Part shown: positions 6,695 to 14,274 of the stretch, piece by piece | Numbering within the stretch: the stretch's first letter is position 1 | Layout: every line of letters starts with the position of its first letter | From: Gemmatimonadota bacterium | GTDB lineage: Bacteria > Gemmatimonadota > Gemmatimonadetes > Longimicrobiales > Gaopeijiaceae | Reading direction: 5' to 3' | Length of the DNA: 37,024 nt | NCBI GenBank assembly: GCA_003248075.1 | Contig: QJYK01000297.1 | Coordinates: 1 to 37,024 of the forward strand | Notes under the pieces: generated by a model | The model's input: only the letters and a program-made list of their open reading frames with translations | The model's database searches: none | What the model was told of the DNA's origin: nothing | Made by a program: the position numbers and the translations under genes

Positions 6695-8958
6695 CGTCGA
6701 TCTCCTTCGACCTCGAAGACGAACTTCATTCCGGACTCCAGGTGCTCCGCGATGTGGCAGTGCACCATCCAGCGCCCGGGGTTCGAAAGCTCCAGCAGGA
6801 TGTCCGTGACCGACCCGGTGGGCAACAGGACCGTGTCCTTCCACGCGAGGTTCGTGCGCGCAACGTCGTCCTGAGCGAGGACCAGAAAGCGTTGTCCATG
6901 GATGTGTAGGGGATGCTGCATCGCATGGAAAGCGCCGCGATCGTTGTGCACGCGGATCTTCACGACGTCGCCGACGCGGAATCGCCAGTCGATATCCGAG
7001 TTGTCCCTGCCCGTGGACGGCTCGCGAATGATCCAGTGGACCTCGCGGCCGGTGGTGGCCCAGTTCATCATCGGCATCGTGCCGGTCCACTCCACGGGAT
7101 TGAAGTAGACCCAGTCGTAGCGGATGGACTGCTCGATCGGTAGCGCGAGGCCTTCGGTTTCGAGCGTCAGAACGATCTCGTGGTCCACGGGACGGTCGAA
7201 TTCCGGGCGCACCCGGTCGATGTCCGCCACCACGTCCCGATTCACCCGCAGCGTCTCGAAGGGCCCGCGATGGTCGGCCCCGGCTCGGACCGTGTCGACC
7301 AGCACCCGGCCGAGTTGGGAGAGCTCCTCGCGGAACACGCCCATGCGATGGTTGATTCCCTGGACCCGGTTGATCATCACGTATTCGCCGGGCTCCTCGA
7401 AGAGGACGTCGACCACGTAGCGCTCCGCCGGCGCGATGACGACGCTCGACGCCTGCTCCTCGCGCTCGAACTTGCCGACATCGGTCGCCACCACCTTCAT
7501 GGCGACCGGTGCCGCTCCGTACAGGTCGTCGGGGTCGCGCGTCCTCCGGAACGAGACGTTGAAGGTGCGGGTGTTGGATACGTTCGTGAAGAAGAACCGA
7601 ACGACCTCGCCGCGGCGCGTCTCGAGTCGGTACGTGGGCTCGCCGTTGACCAGCAGCACGTTGCCGAATCGGCCCATGAGGGAGTAGTTCGCCGCCTCCG
7701 CGCCGAAGGGGACCACCCCGGCATCGTCGAGCAGCAGGTCGTCGAGCACGACGACCTCCTCCCGGTTCGCAGGAGCGTAGTAGTCCGGGGCCAGCGGGTC
7801 CACGAGCATGTTGCCGTAAAGGCCCAGCTCCTGCTGAACGTCCTCACGATGGTGAGGGTGGTACCAGTAGATCCCCGCATCCGGGAATCGGACCTGGTAG
7901 CGGAAGGTGCCACCGGGCTGCACGGGGTCCTGGGTGACCCCCGGGACGCCGTCGAAGCGGTTGTCTAGCCTCACGCCGTGCCAGTGCACGGCGGTGGGGT
8001 AGGGCGTGTCGTTCGTGAAGTTCACGAAGATGGTCGTGCCGGCCGTCACCCGGATCCGAGGCCCCGGATGTTGGCCGTTGAAGGCGAGCATGAGGATGTC
8101 CCGGCCGGCGACCGTTCTGCGCACAAGCCCGGCGGTCAGGTCCAGAGTACCCCCGTCCGGAAGCGAGACGACCGTGGCGGGCAACGCCTCCGGGGGTGGG
8201 GCGTCCCCTGCCCATTCGAGCATCCGTGGCGACACGGACGGACGCACGCTCATCATGCCCGCCATCCTGGGTACGTCGGGATACTCCGGCGGCATCGCCC
8301 AGGCCCCGTCGTGGCGGTGTCCTTCGGGGCCGGCCTCCTCGGCGGACGGCGCCTGGGCCAGCATGTCGTGGGCTTCCATGCGGGCCGAGGGAGAGCGACC
8401 CCTCAGCACGATCGGTCCCGTGCGCTCCGAGACGTCCGGCGACGGCTCGGCGGTCACCAGGATGAGGTACTTGTTGAACGCGACCTCTCCGAGCTCGACC
8501 GTGCCGTTCCTCACCTCGCCGAGCCGGACGACCGGGTCGAGCTCGAGGGGCGAGACCCAGGCGACGTAGGCGGTGAAGGGTCCGAGGGACGACGGCGACG
8601 GAAGCCCCTCGACGTTGGCCCGGAGCGCCGAGCGGACGTGGCCGTCGGCCGTGACCGCGACCCCGAAAGGGGTTCGGGGCCGCTCGAGCTCGACCATGCC
8701 GCGGGCGCCCCCGACTCGCGGGGTTGGATGGAGCTGGATGCAGCGCAGGTCGAGCGCCGGTGGGGGCACAGCCGTGCTCCGCTCGGCCGGAGACGCCGCG
8801 AAGGCCGGGAGGTCCTGGGGGCAAGCGCTCCGCGAGCCGGAGCTCTGGCCGACGGACGTCGAGGGCTGCGCGACCTGCAGGAGCGCGAGGACGACGACGA
8901 GAAAGACCCCCCCCGGGAATCCTCGCGTGCGGTGTCGGCGTGTCGGGTCGGCGCTCAT
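6691..8958 (-). CDS. Multicopper oxidase with extra N-terminal domain
   Basis: 755 aa, with a hydrophobic leader at about residues 17-38. All four copper motifs are present: HWH (325-327), HPH (367-369), HPLHIHG (682-688) and HCHIAEHLESGM (733-744). The last gives type 1 copper ligands C734, H739 and M744, so a laccase-like, oxygen-reducing enzyme is expected. Upstream of the three cupredoxin domains is about 240 residues of unusual sequence. It contains a beta-rich segment (about 85-188) in the style of anti-sigma-factor C-terminal domains, and a Met/His-rich linker (about 193-246: EAHDM, GHRHD, RMAGMMS) that could bind copper. The gene overlaps the amidohydrolase downstream (ATGA) and follows an ADOP permease gene by 81 bp on the same strand. 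Likely roles are oxidation of phenolics, Cu(I) or Mn(II) in the periplasm. Confidence 0.9.
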   Translation of the reverse strand: MSADPTRRHRTRGFPGGVFLVVVLALLQVAQPSTSVGQSSGSRSACPQDLPAFAASPAERSTAVPPPALDLRCIQLHPTPRVGGARGMVELERPRTPFGVAVTADGHVRSALRANVEGLPSPSSLGPFTAYVAWVSPLELDPVVRLGEVRNGTVELGEVAFNKYLILVTAEPSPDVSERTGPIVLRGRSPSARMEAHDMLAQAPSAEEAGPEGHRHDGAWAMPPEYPDVPRMAGMMSVRPSVSPRMLEWAGDAPPPEALPATVVSLPDGGTLDLTAGLVRRTVAGRDILMLAFNGQHPGPRIRVTAGTTIFVNFTNDTPYPTAVHWHGVRLDNRFDGVPGVTQDPVQPGGTFRYQVRFPDAGIYWYHPHHREDVQQELGLYGNMLVDPLAPDYYAPANREEVVVLDDLLLDDAGVVPFGAEAANYSLMGRFGNVLLVNGEPTYRLETRRGEVVRFFFTNVSNTRTFNVSFRRTRDPDDLYGAAPVAMKVVATDVGKFEREEQASSVVIAPAERYVVDVLFEEPGEYVMINRVQGINHRMGVFREELSQLGRVLVDTVRAGADHRGPFETLRVNRDVVADIDRVRPEFDRPVDHEIVLTLETEGLALPIEQSIRYDWVYFNPVEWTGTMPMMNWATTGREVHWIIREPSTGRDNSDIDWRFRVGDVVKIRVHNDRGAFHAMQHPLHIHGQRFLVLAQDDVARTNLAWKDTVLLPTGSVTDILLELSNPGRWMVHCHIAEHLESGMKFVFEVEGDRR

Positions 8959-9039
8959 CGCCGGGAGGCTACCGCGCCATCCGGGATCGCGCCACGGGCG
9001 GGGCGCGCCGGGACCTACCGCCGACTGCTCCGGCGCGGA

Positions 9040-11685
9040 TCACTCCTCCCGGAGCGCCTCCACCGGGTCCACCACCGCGGCCCGCCAGGCAGGGACGACG
9101 CTCGCCAGCCCGGACACCGTGATCAGAACCAGCGCGATGCCCCCGTAGGTCGCGGGGTCGAACGGGGTGATCCCGAACAGGAGGGCTCGAGCCCATCGGG
9201 TGCCGAGGGGCGCGATCATCAGCCCGATGCCGAGACCGGCTCCGGACAGGAACAAGGCGCGACGTACCACGGCCCCGATCACTCCCCCGCGCGGCGCGCC
9301 GAGCGCCAGGCGCACCCCGATCTCCGCGCGCCGCCGGGTGACCCCGTAGGCGAGGGTCCCGTAGATGCCGAGCGAGGCGAGGAAGAGGGCGGCACCCCCA
9401 AAGAACCCCATGAGGAGCGCCAGGGAACGGGGGGCGGCGATCGCGCCGGCCACGCGCTCCTGCAGCGTCTGCACCGAGAACACGGGGAGCGCCGGATCCA
9501 CCTGCGCCACCACCTCACGGACCGTGGTGGCCAGTGCGGCGGCGTCGGCGCGGGTGCGCACGACGAAGTCCATTCCCCAATCGCCGAAATGACCGAACTG
9601 CGCCTGGGCGAAGGGCACGTAGACCGCGTTCCCCGGACCGTTGCCGATCCCGGTCTCTTCCACGTCGTCGACCACGCCCACGACACGATGCCAGTCGGCA
9701 CGTGCGTCGTCCGGGGAGAGCGACACGTCCGCCCCGAGGGCGTCGCCGTCCGGCCAGTAGGTATCGGCGGCGCTGCGGCTGACGACCACCACGGGCTCGG
9801 CTCCGGCGTCGTCGGTCGGCACCAGGCTCCTGCCCGCGACCAGCGGCAGTCCAAGGGTCTCGAAATAGCCCTCCAGCACGACGCGGGTATACGCCCGCAG
9901 CGGCGGCTCACCCGGGCGTCGCCGGTCGGTCCACGTGCTCCCCCACATCGAGCCGGTGAGCGGAAGCCGATTGACCGCAGAGACGCCGGTGACTTCGGGG
10001 CGAGCCGCGAGACCCACGCGGATGTCGTCGAGGACCCGCTGCGCCCCCTCGCGTCCCAGCTCCCAGGCCGGGGCGACGCGAAACACCAGCGCTCCGGCCG
10101 TCCTGTACCCGGGATCCACGGATCTCAGCCCGGCGAACGTCCGTGCCAGCAACCCGGCGCCCACCAGAATGACCGAGGTCAGCGCGACCTGGGCGACGAC
10201 CAGCGCCGCTCCCAGCCGCGCGCCCGAGGGGGCTGCCGCCCCCCGCGCCGCTCCGGCGGCTCCGCGCTCCACCGGTGAGGTCCGCAACGCCGGCAGGAGG
10301 CCGAAGGCCACGCCCGTGATCGCGGTCACGGCGAGGGTGTAGATCACGACCGACGGACTCAGCTCGACCGTGAGGCCGAAGGCCAGTCGCCCCGCCATGA
10401 GGGCCGCGATGCCCCGGGTCGCCGGGACGGCCAGAGCGAGCCCCGCGACGCCTCCGGCCGCGGCGAGGACCAGGGATTCGACCAACAGCTGCCGAAGCAG
10501 CGCTCCCCGTCCGGCGCCGATGGACGAGCGGATCAACATCTCCGTGGCCCTCGCCTCCCCCCGCGCGAGGAGCAGCGTCGCGACGTTGACCGACGCCACG
10601 ACCAGGAGAAGCCCGACCGCCGCCCAGAGGAGCAGCACCCCGAGTCGTGCGCTGCGCACGGCGACGTCCGCGAGGGGCTCCAGGAAGGGTCGGAAGCCGA
10701 CATTGGTCTCCGGGTGCGCCTCCTCCAGACCGCGGCCGATCGCGTCCATCTCGGTGCGTGCCTCTGCGAGGGTGACCCCCCGGGCCAGACGACCGATGGC
10801 GGACACCCAATAGGAATCCCGGGTCCCCCCGTCGTCCGGAGCCATGCCGAACGGTTTCCATACGTCGATGTCGGCGGCCGGGAAGCGGAAGGCTTCCGGC
10901 ATGACGCCCACGACCGTGAAGGCACGGTCCGAGAGCGTGATCCGCCGACCGATGACGCCCGGATCGGAGCCGTACGCCCGCGTCCACAGGCCATGGCTGA
11001 GAATCGCGACGCCGTCCCGACCCGGGTCGCCCTCCTCGGGCAGGAGGGCCCGCCCGAGCTCGGGGACGACCCCCAACACGCGGAAGAAGTCGGGCTCGAC
11101 GAGCGCGTATCGGATCCGTTCGGCCGCCGCGTCGGTTCGGAGGTTTCCTTCCCAGATGGTGTAGACGGCCAGGCTCTCCACCGTCCGTGAGGCGTCCCTC
11201 CAGTCACGGGCATCCTGCCAGGACGCGCTGGACCGGAGCCAACCGCGCTCGTCGTTCCGCTCCCAGATGCGGACGATGCGGTCCGGCTGGGGGAAGGGTA
11301 GATCCGGACGAACCACGGGGCGCACCGCCCCGAAGATCGCCGCATTGGCGCCGATCGCGATGGCGACCGTGCCGATCACCACGGCCGAGAATCCCTTGCC
11401 CCTCCAGGCCCGCCTGAAGGCGAACCCCAGGTCGCGCCTCCACCCGTCCATTCCGCCTCCCGATGTCGGTGATCGACGTGTTCGCCCCCACGATGCCGCC
11501 AAGTACCGCGCGGCCAGGCCGAGCGCCTCCCGCCAATACCAGGCCGCCGCCCTCCAACGTCCCCGGCGTCGACGCGCCGCGAGCTCCTCGTGCAGGTCGC
11601 CCAGGACGTCCTCGCGTCGCTCGTCCGGGAGGATGCGACGCAACAGGCGTGCTGCAAGTCGTGGAGGGCCGGGGGATGGATGCAT
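9040..11685 (-). CDS. ADOP-class FtsX/MacB-like ABC permease, no adjacent PadR
   Basis: 881 aa. The N-terminal prefix (AARLLRRILPDERREDVLGDLHEEL split at about 10-34) is typical of this permease class. A first helix (about 98-120, ending IGANAAIFGAV) is followed by the MacB core, a central FtsX block (around VNVATLLLARGEARATEM), a second periplasmic domain and a C-terminal FtsX block with RRAEIGVRLALGAPRGG. The ATG at 11685 was chosen because the only longer reading begins with TTG at 11715; neither start has a clear ribosome site. Unlike the other two permeases in this window, it has no PadR gene beside it. It is followed on the same strand by the multicopper oxidase after 81 bp and may share its transcript. 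The substrate is unknown. Confidence 0.88.
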   Translation of the reverse strand: MHPSPGPPRLAARLLRRILPDERREDVLGDLHEELAARRRRGRWRAAAWYWREALGLAARYLAASWGRTRRSPTSGGGMDGWRRDLGFAFRRAWRGKGFSAVVIGTVAIAIGANAAIFGAVRPVVRPDLPFPQPDRIVRIWERNDERGWLRSSASWQDARDWRDASRTVESLAVYTIWEGNLRTDAAAERIRYALVEPDFFRVLGVVPELGRALLPEEGDPGRDGVAILSHGLWTRAYGSDPGVIGRRITLSDRAFTVVGVMPEAFRFPAADIDVWKPFGMAPDDGGTRDSYWVSAIGRLARGVTLAEARTEMDAIGRGLEEAHPETNVGFRPFLEPLADVAVRSARLGVLLLWAAVGLLLVVASVNVATLLLARGEARATEMLIRSSIGAGRGALLRQLLVESLVLAAAGGVAGLALAVPATRGIAALMAGRLAFGLTVELSPSVVIYTLAVTAITGVAFGLLPALRTSPVERGAAGAARGAAAPSGARLGAALVVAQVALTSVILVGAGLLARTFAGLRSVDPGYRTAGALVFRVAPAWELGREGAQRVLDDIRVGLAARPEVTGVSAVNRLPLTGSMWGSTWTDRRRPGEPPLRAYTRVVLEGYFETLGLPLVAGRSLVPTDDAGAEPVVVVSRSAADTYWPDGDALGADVSLSPDDARADWHRVVGVVDDVEETGIGNGPGNAVYVPFAQAQFGHFGDWGMDFVVRTRADAAALATTVREVVAQVDPALPVFSVQTLQERVAGAIAAPRSLALLMGFFGGAALFLASLGIYGTLAYGVTRRRAEIGVRLALGAPRGGVIGAVVRRALFLSGAGLGIGLMIAPLGTRWARALLFGITPFDPATYGGIALVLITVSGLASVVPAWRAAVVDPVEALREE

Positions 11686-11708
11686 GGCCGGAGTCCGCGT
11701 CACGCAAG

Positions 11709-11725
11709 ATGACAATGTATGACAA
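11709..11725. promoter_or_regulatory. Tandem ATGACAA repeat in a divergent promoter region
   Basis: Two copies of ATGACAA (11709-11715 and 11719-11725) are separated by TGT, giving a 10-bp period, about one helical turn. They sit 24 bp upstream of the permease start and 196 bp before the divergent COG2403 gene. A second pair of short repeats, CACGCAA, lies at 11701 and 11741. Spacing on one face of the helix suggests a protein-binding site. No regulator gene is adjacent, so the assignment is tentative. The rest of the 235-bp gap 11686-11920 shows nothing I can name. Confidence 0.3.
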
Positions 11726-11920
11726 ATAGGACGGAGAACCCACGCAAAAGGTTTGGAAGTCCTTCTGTTCCGGAGGACGGAGGGTCGCCCGGGGTCTTGT
11801 CAGCCAGCCGGGGCTTGGGGAGCTTGAGATGGCCCGGCCGCGCTCGCGGACGCGTCGCCGCCAGGTCCGAGAGGGTCCTCCCACCCCCTTCCGATCACCC
11901 CTCTGGACCCGAATACCGCA

Positions 11921-13249
11921 ATGAACGCGCACCGGCCTGCCCGGATCGCGATCCTCGGCGCGGGGGGACGTGACTTCCACGTCTTCAACACGCGCTATAG
12001 ACACGACCCGGACGTCGAGGTGGTCACCTTCACGGCCACCCAGATCCCGAGCATCGACGACCGCACCTACCCTCCGGTCCTCGCCGGCCCCCTCTACCCG
12101 ATGGGGATCCCCATCCACCCCGAGGACGACCTGGAGCGCCTGGTCGCGGAGCTGAGGATCGACGAGGCGGTCTTCGCTTATTCGGACGTCCCCCTGGATC
12201 ACCTCCAGGAGGTCAGGCGGCGCGTGGAGGGCGCGGGCTCGCGCTTCCGCACCTTCGATCCGGTTGCGACGCAGCTGCCCGCCACCCGGCCGTGCATCGC
12301 GGTGTGCGCCGCGCGTACGGGCTGTGGTAAGAGCGGCGTATCCCGTTACCTGGCCCGCGCGCTGCGCGCGCGCGGGAGCCGCGTCGCCGTGCTGCGTCAT
12401 CCCATGCCGTACGGACACCTGGAGCGGCAGGTCGTGCAGCGGTTCGCGCGCATCGAGGACCTGGCGACGCAACAATGCACGATCGAGGAGATGGAGGAGT
12501 ACGAGCCGCATATCGCGGCAGGCGGCACCGTCTATGCCGGGGCCGACTACCTCAAGATCCTCGGCGCCGCCGAGACCGAGGCCGACGTCATTCTCTGGGA
12601 TGGCGGCAACAACGACACACCGTTCGTCCGGCCCGATGTCTGGATCACGCTCCTGGACCCGCTCCGTGCCGGCGACGAGCTCCGTTACTTCCCGTCCCTG
12701 CCGAACCTCGAGCGCGCCGACTTCCTCGTGATCGTCAAGAGCGACCAGGCCGAGCGCGGCCAGGTAGAGGCGGTCAGCTCCAGCGCGGCGTCGCACAACC
12801 CGGAAGCACGCGTGCTGCTCGGCCGCTCGCCGTACGCCCTCGCCCAGCCGGATGCGGTCCGGGGCCGACGAGTGCTGGTCGTCGAGGATGGCCCGACCAC
12901 GACCCATGGCGGGATGGGCTATGGAGCCGGGTGGCTCGCGGCGCGCGCGGGCGGTGCGGCGGAGATCGTCGACCCGCGACCCTGGGTCACCGGCGAGATC
13001 GCCGATGCGTTCAAGAAGTATCCCCACCTCCGCGACATCCTCCCGGCGCTGGGCTACGGAGTTCGCCAGCTGGCGGACCTGGAGAGGACGATTCGGGCCG
13101 TACCGTGCGACGCAGTGGTGGTGGGCACTCCGATCGACCTGTCTCGCGTCATCCGCATCGACCAGCCGGCGGTACGTGTGACCTACGGGTACGCGGACGG
13201 GTCCGAGCCGGGGCTCGCGGAGCTGGTGCTCGAGCGTCTGGGTCTGTGA
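11921..13249 (+). CDS. COG2403-type P-loop protein, cyclic 2,3-diphosphoglycerate synthetase-like
   Basis: 442 aa. An N-terminal Rossmann-like segment (residues 7-35, ARIAILGAGGRDFHVFNTRY) is followed by a P-loop NTPase domain with Walker A near 131-138 (ARTGCGKS), an acidic Walker-B-like strand ending at D227 (VILWDGGNND) and VIVKSD near 270-275 in the position of a base-recognition motif. Length and layout match proteins annotated either as 'predicted GTPase COG2403' or as cyclic 2,3-diphosphoglycerate synthetase, an ATP-using enzyme known from thermophilic methanogens. In bacteria the true reaction is not established to my knowledge. It is the first gene of a tight run: carbamate kinase starts 11 bp after its stop. 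No Shine-Dalgarno sequence is visible before this ATG. Confidence 0.75.
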   Translation: MNAHRPARIAILGAGGRDFHVFNTRYRHDPDVEVVTFTATQIPSIDDRTYPPVLAGPLYPMGIPIHPEDDLERLVAELRIDEAVFAYSDVPLDHLQEVRRRVEGAGSRFRTFDPVATQLPATRPCIAVCAARTGCGKSGVSRYLARALRARGSRVAVLRHPMPYGHLERQVVQRFARIEDLATQQCTIEEMEEYEPHIAAGGTVYAGADYLKILGAAETEADVILWDGGNNDTPFVRPDVWITLLDPLRAGDELRYFPSLPNLERADFLVIVKSDQAERGQVEAVSSSAASHNPEARVLLGRSPYALAQPDAVRGRRVLVVEDGPTTTHGGMGYGAGWLAARAGGAAEIVDPRPWVTGEIADAFKKYPHLRDILPALGYGVRQLADLERTIRAVPCDAVVVGTPIDLSRVIRIDQPAVRVTYGYADGSEPGLAELVLERLGL

Positions 13250-13259
13250 GCGTGCGGCG

Positions 13260-14162
13260 ATGGACCTGATCGTCCTGGCGCTCGGTGGCAACGCGCTCCT
13301 GCGCAGGGGTGAGCGACTCACGACCCGTGCCCAGCAGGACAACCTCGTTCGTGCCAGCCGCGCCATCGCCGAGGTGGCCCGCGCGCACCGCGTGGTGGTC
13401 ACCCACGGCTCCGGTCCGCAGGTGGGCATGCTGGCGCAGCGCGCGGAATCGGCGGAGGGGTCCTGGCACGAGTCCCTGGACGTGCTCGAGGCCGAGATCG
13501 AAGGGATGATCGGGTATCTCCTCCAACGCGAAATCCGGAACAGCGCTCCCGAGCTGCGCGTCGTCACGCTCCTGACCCAGGTCGTGGTCGATCCCGAGGA
13601 CCCCGCGTTCAAGGCGCCCTCCAAGCCGATCGGCGTGGTGTACACGCGCGAGACGGCCCAGCGCCTCGCACGGGAGCGGAGCTGGGCCGTCGCCCCGGAC
13701 AGCCAGGGATGGAGGCGCGTGGTCGCCTCTCCGGACCCCATCCGGATCGTGGAGATCGAGAGCATCAGAACCCTGGTCGACGCGGGGCACGTGGTGGTGT
13801 GCGGAGGTGGCGGAGGCGTGCCCGTTCGCGAAACGGACGGAGGAGCCCTGACCGGCGTGGAGGCCGTCGTGGACAAGGACCTGACGACTTCCCTACTGGC
13901 GGTGGGTCTCGAGGCCGACCTGCTGTGCCTGCTCACCGACGTGCGCGGCGTGCATCGGCGCTGGCCGGACGACGGGGAGCCCATCCCCGAGATCCGCGTT
14001 CCGGAGCTCCGGCAGCTCGATCTGGCCTCCGGATCGATGGGGCCCAAGGCGCTGGCCGCCACGCGCTTCGCGGAGGCGACCGGCCGCGCGGCGGTGGTAG
14101 GGGCCATGGAGGAGACGGTGGCCCTGGTCGCGGGCCTTGGGGGTACGCGGGTGCTGCCGTGA
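13260..14162 (+). CDS. arcC: Carbamate kinase
   Basis: 300 aa, normal family length. Recognisable amino-acid-kinase motifs are ALGGNAL (7-13), VTHGSGPQVG (47-56), CGGGGGVPV (181-189), EAVVDKDLT (201-209, with the D206/K207 pair), LCLLTDVRGVH (222-232) and SMGPK (259-263). The enzyme interconverts carbamoyl phosphate + ADP with carbamate + ATP in the cytoplasm; catabolically it makes ATP. Normally it sits with arginine deiminase (arcA) and ornithine carbamoyltransferase (arcB), or with allantoin or agmatine genes. None of these is present here, and it lies between a COG2403 gene and PFOR genes, so the carbamoyl phosphate source is unclear. The ribosome site is weak, which suggests coupling to the upstream gene 10 bp away. 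Confidence 0.93.
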   Translation: MDLIVLALGGNALLRRGERLTTRAQQDNLVRASRAIAEVARAHRVVVTHGSGPQVGMLAQRAESAEGSWHESLDVLEAEIEGMIGYLLQREIRNSAPELRVVTLLTQVVVDPEDPAFKAPSKPIGVVYTRETAQRLARERSWAVAPDSQGWRRVVASPDPIRIVEIESIRTLVDAGHVVVCGGGGGVPVRETDGGALTGVEAVVDKDLTTSLLAVGLEADLLCLLTDVRGVHRRWPDDGEPIPEIRVPELRQLDLASGSMGPKALAATRFAEATGRAAVVGAMEETVALVAGLGGTRVLP

Positions 14163-14249
14163 CGGTCGACGCGCCCGTCGCGATGCCCCATCTTTAAGTG
14201 TCGTCCGAAGAGGACGCAGCCGGGCCGACCTGCCACGCCCCGTGGTGAC

Positions 14250-14268
14250 CCTCCCGCCCGACGGGAGG
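14250..14268 (+). promoter_or_regulatory. Hairpin covering the ribosome binding site of the PFOR fusion gene
   Basis: CCTCCCG (14250-14256) pairs perfectly with CGGGAGG (14262-14268) across a CCCGA loop. The right arm contains the GGGAGG Shine-Dalgarno sequence (14263-14268) that serves the ATG at 14275. A folded mRNA would hide the site, so translation of this gene could be gated separately from the carbamate kinase gene upstream. The pairing is plain in the sequence; a regulatory role is inferred. Confidence 0.4.
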
Positions 14269-14274
14269 ACACAC

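Noticed and set aside
5117-6874. A 585-codon open frame on the plus strand
   Set aside because: It is antisense to the amidohydrolase, with no motifs.
7978-10278. A 766-codon open frame on the plus strand
   Set aside because: It is antisense to the multicopper oxidase and the middle permease; no domain is recognisable and its composition is typical of a shadow frame.
11204-14272. A 1022-codon open frame on the minus strand
   Set aside because: It runs antisense across the COG2403 and carbamate kinase genes, its translation is low-complexity R/P/S-rich with no motif, and the plus-strand genes have clear families. It is a GC-rich shadow.
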